From: Owenia fusiformis
Lineage: Eukaryota > Annelida > Polychaeta > Sabellida > Oweniidae
Direction: 5' to 3'
NCBI GenBank assembly: GCA_903813345.2
Contig: CAIIXF020000005.1
Span: forward strand, 4,040,356 to 4,104,355
DNA length: 64,000 bases
The position numbers and the translations under genes were made by a program. Every line of letters starts with the position of its first letter. Positions within the stretch are counted from its first letter, which is position 1. Positions 27,801 through 42,800 of this stretch are shown in pieces. The notes beneath the pieces are model-generated. The model was not told the DNA's origin. It made no database searches and was given only the letters and a program-made list of their open reading frames with translations.

Positions 27801-30800
27801 AATCCATATTGTTTATCTCATTTTTGAAATTTGCCATGGTTTCTTCATTAATTTTTCGAAAGTTAATGATATCCTCTTTAAAAATAGCATAACATGGTAA
27901 GTGATCTGATCATGGCTAAAAATCCATATGCTATGGTTAAGTGAAAATTTGTCAAAAATATCATATTTTACCATTGATTACAAAAATACCGTTTTTATTT
28001 TCACATGTTATCCTATGAATATCATGCTAACTATGGAATAAAAAAAAATCATATGCCTCTTCGGAGACTCAGGCATATATGATTTATCTTTCTTGTAATA
28101 TATACATGTATCCAATGTTATTAACAGTGTTGTTTCATTTACTTTACAGTGCAAGCTCATGTAAGTATATATACCTGGTGTATTCTGAAGACACCTCTAG
28201 TACCATTGATATCTATGGTATCAGTGTAGAATGACAGGGAACTCCACACCTTCACCATGTCACTAAAACAAAATCATAATATTTAAGCACAAGGCATTAA
28301 CATGAAAAATGTCACCACCTGCCATTTGTTATAGACATCAGCTGCTGAACTGAACACCAACTGCAGAACACCAACCATGACATAAAAAAGTTGGAGAATA
28401 TAAGAATATGTCACCACTTCTGGATGTGACATAACATCTGAAAGTGACAATCAATGCTGTATGTGGAATATTTTACCTTACTTTACCTTGAAAATTTTTA
28501 TTTATTTAATGGAAACACTTTTAATACAGGGGAACACAAATACAGTGTACAAGGCTCTTCCAGACATTACAATGCTGTATTCAAAGATGAGGATGCTAGT
28601 CTACTGACAATGGTACCTCATCAAATTCCTGAAATGCCAAATATCAAAATTTCGACAAAAGGAATTCACAAATTGCTAACTGGCCTAAATCCATCAAAAG
28701 CCACTGGACCCGATCTTATTCCAACTAGGGTCCTGAAGGAATGCAGTGACAGCATATCACCATTCCTTCAAATAATTTTTCAACAGTCTATCAATGAAGG
28801 CTTAGTGCCTATGGACTGGAAACATGCCAATGTTACTGCTATCTACAAAAAAAGGGACGAAGAGATGAGGCTGTGAATTACAGGCCTGTATCTCTGACGT
28901 CAGTTCCATGTAAAATAATGGAACATATTATATTCCATTATTCTAGTAAACTTCCAACATGGATTCAGGTTAAAGCACTCGTATGAAACCGAACTTGTCA
29001 ATACAATAGAGAATATAGCTCGGGCCCTCGACAACAATAACTAGACAACAGCAATACCAAAGCGTAGCAAATCCCATCGAACAGCCATGGCGGCCATTTT
29101 TCAAAATGGCCACCTTCTACCAAAATTGTCACTAGACAGTGTGCCATGCTTATAGTATTCACATACCAAATATGAACAAAATCGCTCCACTACTTTTCGA
29201 GTTATAGTAAAATATGGTAAAATGGTGGCCATTTTGAAAAATGGCCACCTTCTACCAAAAGTGTCACTAGACAGTGTGCCATGCTTATAGTATTCACATA
29301 CCAAATATGAACAAAATCGCTCCACTACTTTTCGAGTTATAGTAAAATACATTAAAATGGTGGCCATTTTTCAAAATGACAGAAGTCTGACAGAAGCTTA
29401 TTTGTTATTTTTGCAAGGATATCTTGGAAGGTTTGGTTTGATATTAAAGGCTGTATACAGGCCTCTATCCAACTTTTGCCAAGGGGGGGGGGGGCAGTTT
29501 TTATCAATTTCAAGAGGGGGGGAGGGCTCAGCATCACAATAGTCAAAATAATGTAATCTGATTGATTTTGAAAGAATTCTCTGCCAGGGGTAGTTGGTAG
29601 TTGATATCATATGGTAGTTGAAATCAGCAGGGAGTGATGTCAGTTTGATGTCATAAATATGTATAGAAAACTGCAATCATATGACTTCTTTTCTCGATAA
29701 TAAAAACAGAAGGAATTTGATGCCATTTGCTAATATAATGATTTTTTTGATGTAGTTGCAAATATATTAAAGGAGTATTCCTTGCCAGACCATCTCTCTC
29801 CTAATATGGTAGCTATAACCATATACATACTTTGCAAGTTCATCAAAAAACAGAAAAATGTTTTGAAATGGTCAATATTGATCACTTAAAAATGTAGTGC
29901 TCAATTCCAGTAGGCTGCCATCTTTTAAAATTTCACTCAGGAAGTGATGTCATCGACTCTCAAATTTGCATATAACATTAGGTAAGGAGCTATCAGAATT
30001 ACTAAACCAGCTGAATATTTTTTTCAATTTGGTCTATGATTAAAATCCTTTTGATGATCTCTTCTTTAGTTCTAAGTTGACAACTCCTGAAAATATTTTT
30101 ACACAGGAGATAAGGGCTTCTTGTTTAGAAGAGATTTTGTACTTCTTTCCTATACTGTAATAGACAAGGTTATAACAGGTGAGAGTCGATGACATCACTT
30201 CCTGAAAGAAATCTGAAAAGATGGCAGCTTACTGGGAATGAGTACTACATTTTTAAATGATCAATATTGACCATATGAAACCGTGTTTTGCTAAATATGT
30301 AAAGTATATATATGATTGTAGCTACCATATCAGGAGAGAAATAGTCTGGCAAGGAATGTTCCTTTAAACTACTATACAGCATTTATAGATACAAGTATAT
30401 CAATCGTTGTATTTGCAATGATTTCAAACTACATACAGTTAAACCTATAAGTATATTAAACTATACATGCAGTTTTTAGTACATTAAAATTATGCGTATG
30501 TAAAGTTACAAGTACACGTATATAAAACTCTCACATATTCGATCAAAACTTGCCATGCAAACATGTTAGTCTACTTTACTGGCCCCCCTTGCTGTAACAA
30601 GGAACCCAAAACACACTAAAACGTAAACATAAACCAATTAGTCACTTCACTATGAAAGTGAGGGGTGCATGGACTAACACAATATCAGTGTTCATTTACT
30701 GTGTCAACTTAGTAACCCTTGCATATCGTGCTCACTCAAGTATTGAATAATTTTTTTATGATCTAAATGTTTGTGGTCTATAAAAAAATGTGATACATTT

Positions 30801-33800
30801 TAGTTAGAAATACATTAATTAATATATTCATTCAAACAGCACTAGAATGCGGGAAGAAAGAGCAATGGTGACAAAATGCAGACAGAATTTTCCGTAAGGG
30901 TTTAAAACATTTCTGAACACAATCATACATGTACTCTATGTGTACTGTTATTTTTAGTGCTGTATTTATAGATAGAATTTCACGTATTAAAATCATATTT
31001 TCCAGCAATGACTTCAAATTCGGGACCACACCCATATCACATTTTCTTCAATAACTCCAAACATGTGTAAACATTGAACATATGCTTATAAATTCAGATT
31101 TCACGAGCTCTTTCCTATTCGAGTACCTCATACACCCCTGCATGGATTTGAGTTGGATTCGCCTTTTATACGTGAGCCGACACACTCGCAAACGCTGATT
31201 GGATAAAGATTGCGAGAATCTTTAAGATACAAGTATATTGTATATCAAAATAATATGAAGGTTTATAAATGTATACAAGTACATCAAATTATATGCATTT
31301 AAAGTGACAAGTATATCAAATTAAATAGTTCCAAGTACATCAAACAAACTATATGTCATCAAAGATACATGTATCAAATTGGGAAGCTAGATAACAGGCC
31401 TGTATACTATAGTGGGTTCTTTGTCTGTGCTATAGAGTCTATTCTGTGATATCATATCATACCAACAAAAGTGATATCTATTATCAGTATATACATTTAG
31501 ACTCAAATCTATATGAATAAGGAACAAAAGTATCCCAACTAATCAAGGGTTATCAGTATTTCCTCAATAAGCCATCATTGTTTCACAGAGAACATGCCAA
31601 GTTCCCATAAAATAACCTCTATTGGTACTCTGATCTCAATATCTATATCTGAATGAAACTTTTGATGCAACTTAAAGTAACATCCCCTCCCTATCATCAA
31701 ATGTTATTTACAGGCTTGCATATATGTACATGTTTTAGACCTATTGAGTTTGTTGAGTTTATTGTCTTTCTTGTTTTTGAACAAACTGGCAGAAACACAT
31801 TTGTTCATATGCCACAACATGACGAACAACAGTTGCTTTTTGTGTACCACTCTGTATAGACACAGCATAGTCAAAAAGGTGTTGTTTCATAACTTTTAGT
31901 TTGTACGCCTCAATCTCCAACTCTGGATTGTCATTGATCTTTTCATTGACAATGTACTCTAAGCACATTGCAATGTCATACTTCATTGCTGCCAAAACAG
32001 GATTCCTGTTTTTATACATCACTGTGAATATGACATTTTTGTTGACAACACTATCAATAGAAATTTTTCTCAACATGTTTCTGAAACTAATTTTTAGCAA
32101 TGTGTTACAAAGTGGCAACCCTATTACTGGAAGAATGACAAATGTAAACAGTGGTATAGGAATAATCACCATGAAAAGTAATCTGCTATCTAGAATGCCA
32201 AATATTAAAGAAAGAATTAAGCTGCCAAATAAATCAAGCAAAATAAAAGTAAATATCAGAATACATTGAATTGTGAAGTGGTCAGGTAAACAAGTGGCAT
32301 TTACTCTTAAAACACAAGCATGTCTCATCAAAGGTGAAGAGTTGATTGAATCTATGATGTCTGCTGTTTCAAGATCATTAAGAGCAATGCCTCTTACATC
32401 GAGACCCATCTTCATATCAGCAACGGTAGTATCCAAAACAGAAGAACAGTTCTGCAGTTTGGTTTCAATGTTGAAATATGACCCATTGGTGACCATATTA
32501 CGTTGAACCTGAGGTGGTAATTCTGGTTCCTTTTCATCTTTAGCTACAGCTTGGAGAATACGTTCTGTAGCCTGATTCTTATCCAAGTGTGAGACATCTA
32601 AATAATTGATGTGTTTTAGTGTGTCTGGTAATACACATGGTCTCAGTTTGACTGGGATGATATCTATGAGGTTATCATATGCGGCGGTGATAGCTGTATC
32701 GACCTCTGTCTGGCACCATCGGCTTTTAACAGCTTCTGGGGTAAACACCAACACTGTCTTCATGCTGCTAATTATAGCCCTGTTGATTTCATATATACTT
32801 GTACGCCCTGGTAAAAAGTCACGGTCATCATAACAGCATATAAGATTATATGGCGGAGCTTCTAGGATCCGAACCATTTCAAGTACCCATCTTTTGTCTA
32901 CAGAAGAATGCGAGAAGAAGATATGGTATTCTTTACCATTTGGTAATTGCTTGTCCCCAAGATTATCTAAAAGTTCATGTACAATTTCATGTTGGTCTCC
33001 ATTCTCCATATTTACGATCAAGTGGTCGGTTTCTTGGTATCCAGTAGCCATGGTAACCAATCACTCTCTTAAAACTATCTTAAACTCGATGTATCTGAGC
33101 GGCCCAGAACCTATGCTATAGATTATGGATTTATATAGACCCACTCATTTTTTTGTGTTGTGTGTAATGTTAGTAGAACTATTTCTTTAGAAGTGCGTTT
33201 ATTGCATTATTTGTTTAAACTAAGCTTTTCAAATTCGCAGAACTCATTTAATATGTGGTGTTGTATGAGTCATCGACTTCAGTCTAAAAGTAACACAGTT
33301 TGAAAACCTGATACCATAAAACCTGTTTACCTGAATACCTCGCTAATCTTAACAACACCCAATCTGAACACTTTTTCCGGTTCCATTTTTCCAAACATTG
33401 ACTCCCATATACAAAAATGTGAACACCTCCCAATTTTAACAGTGGACAGTCATGTTTGTAAAATTAACCTGTCTAATCTGAACACTTCATAAAACACATG
33501 TTTTCTACAAAAATCACTAAAATATTTTCTATTACTCACTGTTTTATCATGAAATCAAAACTCGAAAAACATAGAATGGTGTCGATCATAATATGTCTTA
33601 CTAATAAATTCATTTGACTTTGATTATTAAATAATTAATTAATCAAATTAATAATATTAAATTATTGGAATGCCATATAAAATAATAAAGCTATGTGGAC
33701 GATAGAACTATAAATATTTATTGAGAATGTGCTACAATTTCTTTAAAATCCAGAATCTCGTGAATGCAAAAACCTCAAAATGGGAACATCACCTAATCTG

Positions 33801-36800
33801 AACCTAATGTAACAACTTTTTTCTAAATTTTTACATTATTTGCCTTTGTTTGCTTAGCTATTGTTTCTTTGTGTGTTTAATCTTTGTCTCATTAAACACG
33901 TCCAAATCCAAATCTAATGCAACAACTTTTTCTTTTGTTTGCCTAGCTATCGTTCACTTTGTTTACCTTGTTTACTTTATTCATATGATCTTTATTTCTA
34001 GTAGGTTATGTAGAAATAAAAAAAGCAAAAAACTAGACAACAGCAACGCCAAAGCGTAGCAAATCCCATCGAACACCCATGGCTGGCATTTTTACAAACA
34101 AAGTATATAGCAAAAATTACAAACAAAGTATATAGCAAAAATGGCAGCCATTTTTCAAAATGGTCACCTTCTACCAAAAGTCTCATTACACAGTATGCCA
34201 TGCTTATAGTACTCACATATTAAATATGAACAAAATCGCTTCTCTACTTTCCGAGTTATAGTAAAATACGTTAAAATGGTGGCCATTTTTCAAAATGGCC
34301 GCCTTCTACCAAAAGTGTCATTAGACAGTGTGCCATGCTTATAGTATTCACATACCAAATATGAACAAAATCGCTCCACTACTTTTCGAATTACAGCAAA
34401 AAACGTAAAATAACGAGTAAAGGCCGCCATTTTCAAGATGGCTGCCATGTGCTTCTTTAATATCTACATTTCTAGCTTTATTAATGTCCTATATATTTTT
34501 TTTACATTTAAAACATATTGCTATCACAGTTTGACATATTACACCTAAATTACTGTAAAATCGGCACTAAAATGGCTGCCATTTTAAATGAGCTGCCATT
34601 TTGAAAATCAGCTTTCGAGCAGAACTTCTACCCCTATAGGGTATATATGTGTACACAATATGAACAAAATCGGGCCCACGGTATTTGAGTTATTGCCCGG
34701 ACGGACGGACAGACGGACAGAGGCGTTCCCTATATCCCTCCAAACTTCATTCGATTGGATAACAAACCGACATGTTGGTATAAGACTTTTCCAAAGCGTT
34801 TGACACAGTGGCTCACGAATGCCTCTTACTCAAATTCGACTATTATGGAATTCGCAATAATAACTTGAACTGGTTCAGATCCTTGCTTGTGGGAAGATCA
34901 CAACAGGTAGTGACGATGGCGAATCAAGTTCAAAAACTCCAGTAAAATCAGGAGTTCCTCAAGGAACAGTTCTTGGACCACTCTGTTTTCTTGTTTATAT
35001 CAATGATATGGGCAATAACCTATCATCCTCAGCCAGTCTTAAACTATTTGCTGACGACAGCCTTTTATTCATGACAGTCGAAAGCAAGCAAGATGCATTA
35101 ACACTACAGGAGAATCTTGATAAACTGGTCTCCTTGGCATCAACAAGGCAAATGAAATTCCATCCATCAAAATGCTATGTGCTAAATATTCAGAAAGGTA
35201 AATCCCCTATCATTCACAATTACACCATGCTAGGGGAAAACCTTAAGTCGGTAACACACATCCCATACCTAGGTATTGACATCACAAATAACTTACGCTG
35301 GACTACACATATTCAAACTATTGTATCCAAAGCCAATAAGGTGCTTGGATTTCTCAGGCGCAAACTCCATCAATGCCCTGAAAAAGTGAAGGCTCAGGCC
35401 TATAAGTCACTAGTCCGGCCTAATTTAGAATATGCCAGTTCGGCATAGGATCCATACCGACAAAAAGATATTGATATGTTGGAACAGGTACAGAGAAGAG
35501 CAGCCAGGTTTGTGACCAAATGTCACTCAAGGGAACCAGGCTGCGTTACCAAAGCTCTTCAAGACCTACAGTGGGAGCCACTGAAGGAGCATCGAGAGGC
35601 TGCTAGAGTTTTCCTTTTCTACAAGGGACCGCAGAACCTAGCAGCCATCGATGTGCCTCCATACTTCCGCCAACAGATCAATACCAACACTAGGTTGTAT
35701 CAACCTTCTAAGTTCGTACAACCATCAACTAGAACGGATGCATACAAAGGAGTTGGGTAAACTAGCAACAGAGAGTGTCCCAATTGAAGTGTGAAAAAAC
35801 TTATTTTAAGAATAGGAGAAAAAAACATCAGAAATGCATAGATTGAAGTCTATATTTTTGGGTAGTATTTTTAAAAAAAATTAGAAAAAATTGTTACGGT
35901 GTCTGGAGACCTTCAAAGAGGGTGGGGGCCAGAAGGAAAAAAATTCACATATTTTGCAACCCTCTTGATGAATTCCAATTTACTCAGCTATGAATGAATG
36001 TTTTTGATTTATCTGTCCAGGATTATGTAAATATATATTTATTTGATCCATACATACAATTGATTTAAACAATATGTACAGTTTAGAGGTAAGTAAAGCT
36101 TTGAAAGGACATTTCATGCTGAGTCTGGGTGACATTTTTATTCACTGGAGGTAGTAATCCTTTGAGTGTTTTCACATAGAGCATAACAAGTCTCCACTCT
36201 AATAAGTGCTTCTTTAGTTACATAAATGTTATATTGTTGCATACAAAGAATAATTTTGATGGAGACTTATTATGCTCGATGTGAATTTTAGAACTTTATA
36301 GAAAATTTTGCCTGCCATTTTTGTTGATTATTCAAAATGGCCAAATGCTATTCATGCTGCATATGTAGGAAGCAGGTAAATTCTCCTAGAAAACGGAGAA
36401 AGGTTACAGAAGATTTAGCTTCACAAGTCAAGAATGCCAAAGTTGGACAGATAATATGCAATAACTGTCGTCTAGATTCAAAACGAACCAACCATAATGG
36501 CAACTTACCACTGAAGGATGACCCTACTGTGTCTCCATTCAAAATAGCATTCAAAACTAAACGGTAAGAGTAATTCATAATTTTTAATTACCCCTAAATT
36601 ATATCTTTGTAAATTATCTCATGATTACAACAATATAGGGTAAAAGAAAGAATACTGACTATTGCAACTAATAATAGAAGTGATATTGAGGTAATATAAG
36701 CTTGATTTGGGAGGAGATTGTTGTGATATTAGGTTGATATCAGAACTTATATTTTTTGATATTGCTTATGTAATGGCAATATGTTGGTAATTGGGCAGAT

Positions 36801-39800
36801 ATAAAGTTAATATTGGATTGATATTTGTCAGAAATTGCTATCGAATTGGGCTTATATTTGGGTGATATTGCTATAATATTGGGCTAATATTTGGGTGATA
36901 TTGGATTGATATTGGGGTGATATTGCTATCATATTGGGCCAATATTTGCTTGATATTTGGGTGATATTGCTATCACATTGGGCCAATATTTGGGTGATAT
37001 TGGATTGATATTGGGGTGATATCGCTATCATATTGGGTCCATTATTTGGCTCATATTTGGCTGATATTGGATTTACAGTGGGATATTATTACAATCAGAA
37101 TAATTAATGGGTGATATTTGGTAAATAAGAGGGTTGATATTGGACTGTTACTTAAATAATATGAGGCCAATACTTGGGTTATTTTGGATTGATATAGAGT
37201 GACATTTGATTGACAATTGGTTGATGTTGCTATGATATTAGGACATTACTTGACTTATATTTAGGGTGAAATTGCTTTCATACTTGGCCATTATCTGGGT
37301 CATATTTGGGCGATATTGAATTTCTCATTGGGTGATATTGCTATTGAATACAAAGAGGTTATATAATGGGAGGGATGGAATATGAATTTTATCCTGAGGG
37401 AAAATATGATATTGGCAGAGGAAAATATCGTATTGACAGAGGGCGACAGCCAGAGTGTCAATTTGATATTTTCGGAAGCCAATATCATATTTTCTCGAGG
37501 TAAAAATTCATATTCCATCACGACCATCAATAACCTTTTTATTCTATAATACATTTTTCTGAAACTTATATTATTTTCAAGTTCGATTTGTCATCAACCA
37601 ATGATGGTGACATAAAATGATACAGTTTGATTTATCATATAACATTTTGAACCTTTATTAACAAGCTTTAAAACATTATCAGAATGATTGATAATAAACT
37701 TAATAGTTGCTTAAAAATTATGTTGAATAATATCATTATGTTGAATTATAATATATACAGTGTGTGTGTTTAGTGTGTGGTTTTTAGCATACCCTATGTC
37801 GCTAACAGGAAGCAGGACATATTTCTGATAAAAAATAAACATTACTTTACGAGTCAAATCATGAAATGTACATTCTGAATTTAAATGAATTAAAAATAAT
37901 AAAGTATTTTCATTATTTTAGGTACTTTTGTTCTCTTTCAGTGTTGCGTGGGAAGGGCGGAATATATTAATATAAATATCTCATTATTGGCAAATTGCCA
38001 ATTTACTATATATTGTAATTCCAACCTCTATGAGACTAAATTCCTACAGATATTTGTGATATTTTAACCAAAAAGGTATATTTTGGTAGAAAATAATGAA
38101 TTTTTTTAATTTGACCTTGACCTGGGGAATATGACCTTGACCTAAATTTTCATACATTTTTGAAACACATATATCACATAGATTAATAAAATAAAGAGAA
38201 AACTTGAAAATCAGGTGGGGCTTAAAATGGCCTTGTTTACCCAACTCCTTTAGCTATTTCCCTAGGACAATAGGGTATTTCAACATAAAGGGACTTCCAA
38301 GGGGGGTACATGAGCCAACTAGGAAGGTTCCTTTCAATTTTAAAATGAGTTGTAAACCATAGATCTATTTTTAAATATTAAGGTTTTAAATTATATTCTA
38401 TTCACATTCTATCACTGTTAAATTAGATATCTGCTTTATATGGGCTTATTAGCCTTTTGCAGATTATTGACATACACATAAACATTTGACAACACATTTA
38501 AGGTGGGACCCAGTCCGTCAGCATACCCAGCACGATACTATTGCTTAATTATTAATGTAGTTTTTCAAGCTCAAAGACACCCATACATACGAATAATTAT
38601 GATGTAATAATAATACAAATGTATTTGAATATTCATGTACGAAGAAATATTTGCATCTTCGGGCATTTACAGTTGGGAAATTTAGCGTATTGCATTTGAA
38701 ATATTTGAGCGCTAGTAACGTCATGGTTTCTATGACATGGGAAAACAATGGCGCTCAAATTTACGTGCAGCATCATGAAGTATATGGCGATGAATGATTG
38801 AATTTGTCTAAGTCATATTGTTATAATTCTTTCAAAACATAGTAAAACTAATTAATCTAAAGCACATAGTTTGTTTGTTCTACATTAACAGCATATGAAA
38901 AATATGATGTGATATAAACACTAGTTGAGTCCTGATCACTGTGTACATGGTTACCGACACGTCACATCTAATGTTGCTCAAAATATAATTAAATGTTTCT
39001 CGTCGCACTATTTATATTTGTAAATACGTATAACTCTTATGACGTGCACGGACCTGGGGACAATTCGGGAAATACGGGGTAATCTCAGCTTTAAGCGTTA
39101 ATATCTGCCTTATTTAAAAAGCTAACTATGTGCATTATATATCATTTTGAAGTATTTTTTATTCGCATTTCACTGAAATTATTTTTCCATGGAAAGTGTG
39201 ATAGGATCTACCATATTTTTGAAGTTAAATGTACTCCGACATCGTCAAATACGATGTAAGAAGTAACATTTCACGCTTGCACGGTTCGTTGAAATCGGGA
39301 TAACTTTTGTAATACTGATCAGAATTTTACTAAAATTTCACATTTTATTCATTGAAACATGTGCTTTTATGACGTACGTCACAATTGCCTAGCGGCTACA
39401 GTTCAAATCGTCTTATATGAACGCTTTTAAGATTTTCAAAATTGTGTAAGGTTTTGAAGGCGAAGGAGACAACCAATAAGTTTACCTTTATTTAACCTTC
39501 TAATTTAGGTCTGATTTCAAAAAAAATTTAACTGCATAACATTGTTATGGCGAAATTTACAAAACAATAACCGATTTCTTTATTTTTCAAATAATAAGAG
39601 AATAAGAGTTGCTTTAAGAGACTTGAAAAAATGTAACGCATCGATTTTTTACCACAAATCCCATACATATCAATTTTTACTAACGCCCCGAGTGGACTTC
39701 CTGACCGTTTTTCAAAAATCAAAAACATTTTAGAAATATTGTCCTCGAGATCTTGTTGCTCTGTTAATTTTACCAGGATTGAATAAGAATAAAGCATCTT

Positions 39801-42800
39801 ATTGTTAGGTTGACTAAACTTGACAAAATGTAACGCTTGTCGTTTTTGACGTTATAATGCTGATTGCGCCCTATATGCCCATTGTATTGTTTTGGTATTT
39901 TGACGCCATAATGTTACTCTAATTGTCCCCAGTTCCGTGCGACGTGTATCTGTATTTATGTTTAATAAATTCAAAAATGACTTTTGTTCGTTTTATTACT
40001 TCGTAAAATTGTATATTCTCTTATCTGTAAAACGTTTTAGATTATCCTTTTTATTGGCACGACTTTCGTCCTAGTTGTTATCACTTTTGCTTTCGTATGA
40101 GCTTCGTCTAGTTATATTTTCTTTGCCTTTTTTACATTTTTTATATATGAATTGTTAATTCGTCATGCTAAAATGTTTGATAAGAGATATCTTAACATCC
40201 GAGAATTTTTAAAACCGAGTGCAACTGGCCCATTGGCAACACAATCAATGCCCAATGTCGGGAAGAGTGGAATAATGAGTGTCAAGGGGCGTGTCCCCAG
40301 GCGTGTTATATGTCGCCAGTTGAGTCCCCAGGGTTGAGACAAAATGCTGTATAGGTTATGTACGGCGACTGATCGTCGCTAATGAAGGCGTTATGAAGGT
40401 ATGTACTTAGAATTATTATTAAAATGAAAAACATACTGGCAAGTTACGTCTGTGAGTCCTTCACAATAGAGTGCCGCTTGAGACTGCAAAAAAGCCGAAC
40501 AATCAGAATGCCTGATTTATCAGTATGTCCTATAAGCGCATACTCTTTGATTCTCGAGAAACGTCTCCACGCTCGAATTTCACCTATCTATCACTAGTGG
40601 ATCGCTTTAAAAGTGATACCATCGAGAAACGTGTTTGGTCAGCTTCACGATGACATTATTCTTTTAGAAATCGACAGAGAAATAGAGAAGAAAAAGATCG
40701 AGTATGTGCCATTTCTAAAACTGGCGTCGAGTTTGAAAACCTAAAAGTGGATTCGGACTGCAAGAAATCCGACCAATCAGAAAGCAGCATTTCTTAAGTG
40801 AAACTTGGAATTCAAGCAATCGGCTTTATCCTCGATTCCCTCCGTTTTCTCGCAGTTCATCACCACAAAAATGGCACCACATGGAAGACATCGTTCCTAT
40901 CTAAACCATGGTATTATTTATTTAGAAATCAGTCAATAAACAGCGGGGCCATAAACAAATAAATGCAATTTCTTAAACAGGCAGTTTAGACTGAGAATAG
41001 TGGATTCAGACTGCAAAAACTTAATGCAAATTAGCTAGTTCACTCTGGGTTAGTACGTCGCATATCTAGGTTAGTAGGTTAGTTCTGTCAAGGCCGCGCG
41101 TATATCGCTATATAGCCTAAACAGAATGTCTCGGTCCGCTCGACTGCATTATTCCGACTGAAAAACTGGTAATGACGAGATTGGAGAATCATGTCTGGCT
41201 ATAGTAAAGGTACTAAACATGAAACATTCGCGCACGGGAATCCACCTCATCGTATTCGTATCCACTGTACTTTTCTAGAATCAAAATATTTAGGAAAAGT
41301 TCATGAAAAGATGTTCTATCATTCAAATTAGAAGAGTTGTTGAAAAATTAGAAGAAGAATTCATCAATGTAAATTGATGTTAACGCCCATATGGTAATTT
41401 TGTTATGCAAAATATTTCTTATCACCAATATTGAAGGAAATAAAAGAAATGCAATATAGCTTACAATACATGTATAAGGTACTTTAAAACAAGATATTGA
41501 GACTAAGGCTTTCTGATTTAAATATTAACTGGTGATTACAAACGTTTGATGATCACCATTACTTAGTGAATTGCCAAAGTGCGCTATCGGCGATCGGCGG
41601 AGCTTCTGTTTGCACATCATGAAAAATCAAAATAAAGAAGGTCCATAATAATGGGCAATACTTACCTGAAGATAAAAAAGACGATATGATTCAATGATAT
41701 GATTTGACACAACGCAGTGGCGTAGCTACGTGTACGCCAAGTACGCCCAGGCGTACTCTCAAATTTTAATGAAAAATAAAATTTACCTGATTAATTGTGA
41801 TGAAAAGTAAACATCCCAGCAACTCTTATTGACACTATTCAACAGACCCCCCAGCCTCTTTACCCCGATGTCTACACGTGTTTGGCCCAGCTGCTAACAT
41901 TGCCAGTATCCACTTGCGTGGCTGAACGAAGCTTTAGCAGTTTGAAACGCATTAAGTCATACTTGCGTTCCACAATGAACGAGGAAAGACTTTCTTCCTT
42001 GCCCATGATACATATCCATAGGGAACAGGATATAAACATTGATACTGTTATTGACATGTTCGCAAATGCAAAAAACAGAAAGATAGAATTTATTCTATAG
42101 AATCACGTACAGATTGTTAAGATCCGAAATGGAGTTGAGATGGTCGTGTTACTGTTCTTTTATTGTTAATTATCTTGTGAGCTAGATAAAAACAAACACA
42201 GAAAAAATAACTTGGAGAATGACCACAAAAGCTTAAAACAATGAGCCTCATACATACAGTTTTAGGTAGCCTAAAAAATAAAATCGCCTTGATAGATGGC
42301 TTCGATCGCCGATGGCATGATTATATAGAATCTGTCTATTTTGTTTCCCGAATATTATCTGTTAATACAGTTAATTCAATCCCTTTAAAAATCTATGTCA
42401 AAATGATCAAACTATACATATTTCCTTCATTGAATTAAGAGTGTTTAGTGTGTCCCCTATCTTCTGAACACCCGGGATCTTCCTATTTTATGGAACCATC
42501 GTTTTGTTAATTTTGATAAAACCGGGAAATCATACGGGGCGTACACTCGTAAAATGGGCTAGCTACGCCTCTGCAACGTATACGTAATTAAATCTCGGCA
42601 CATGAAAAAAAACAAAAGTTTCCTTTTACTTACTTCAATACTTAAAATAGCAGGTAGATGGGGCGATAATTTAATCACGGACCGTGATTTAATCAATAGT
42701 TAGTTAATTTGCGATCGGCCGCCGTTGATTTAGCATGTTATTTACGGTCTTTGTACTCGGCCTATACGACGTCCTTGATTCTCAAAGACTGTGGGACGCT

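Noticed and set aside
28454-28560. Methionine start of the 140-codon frame before the LINE
   Set aside because: Reverse-transcriptase homology begins only after about 28560. The upstream codons are an accidental extension.
33052-33060. Three extra N-terminal codons of the TIR protein
   Set aside because: The frame would have to start at TTG. The ATG at 33051 lies in an ideal animal start context.
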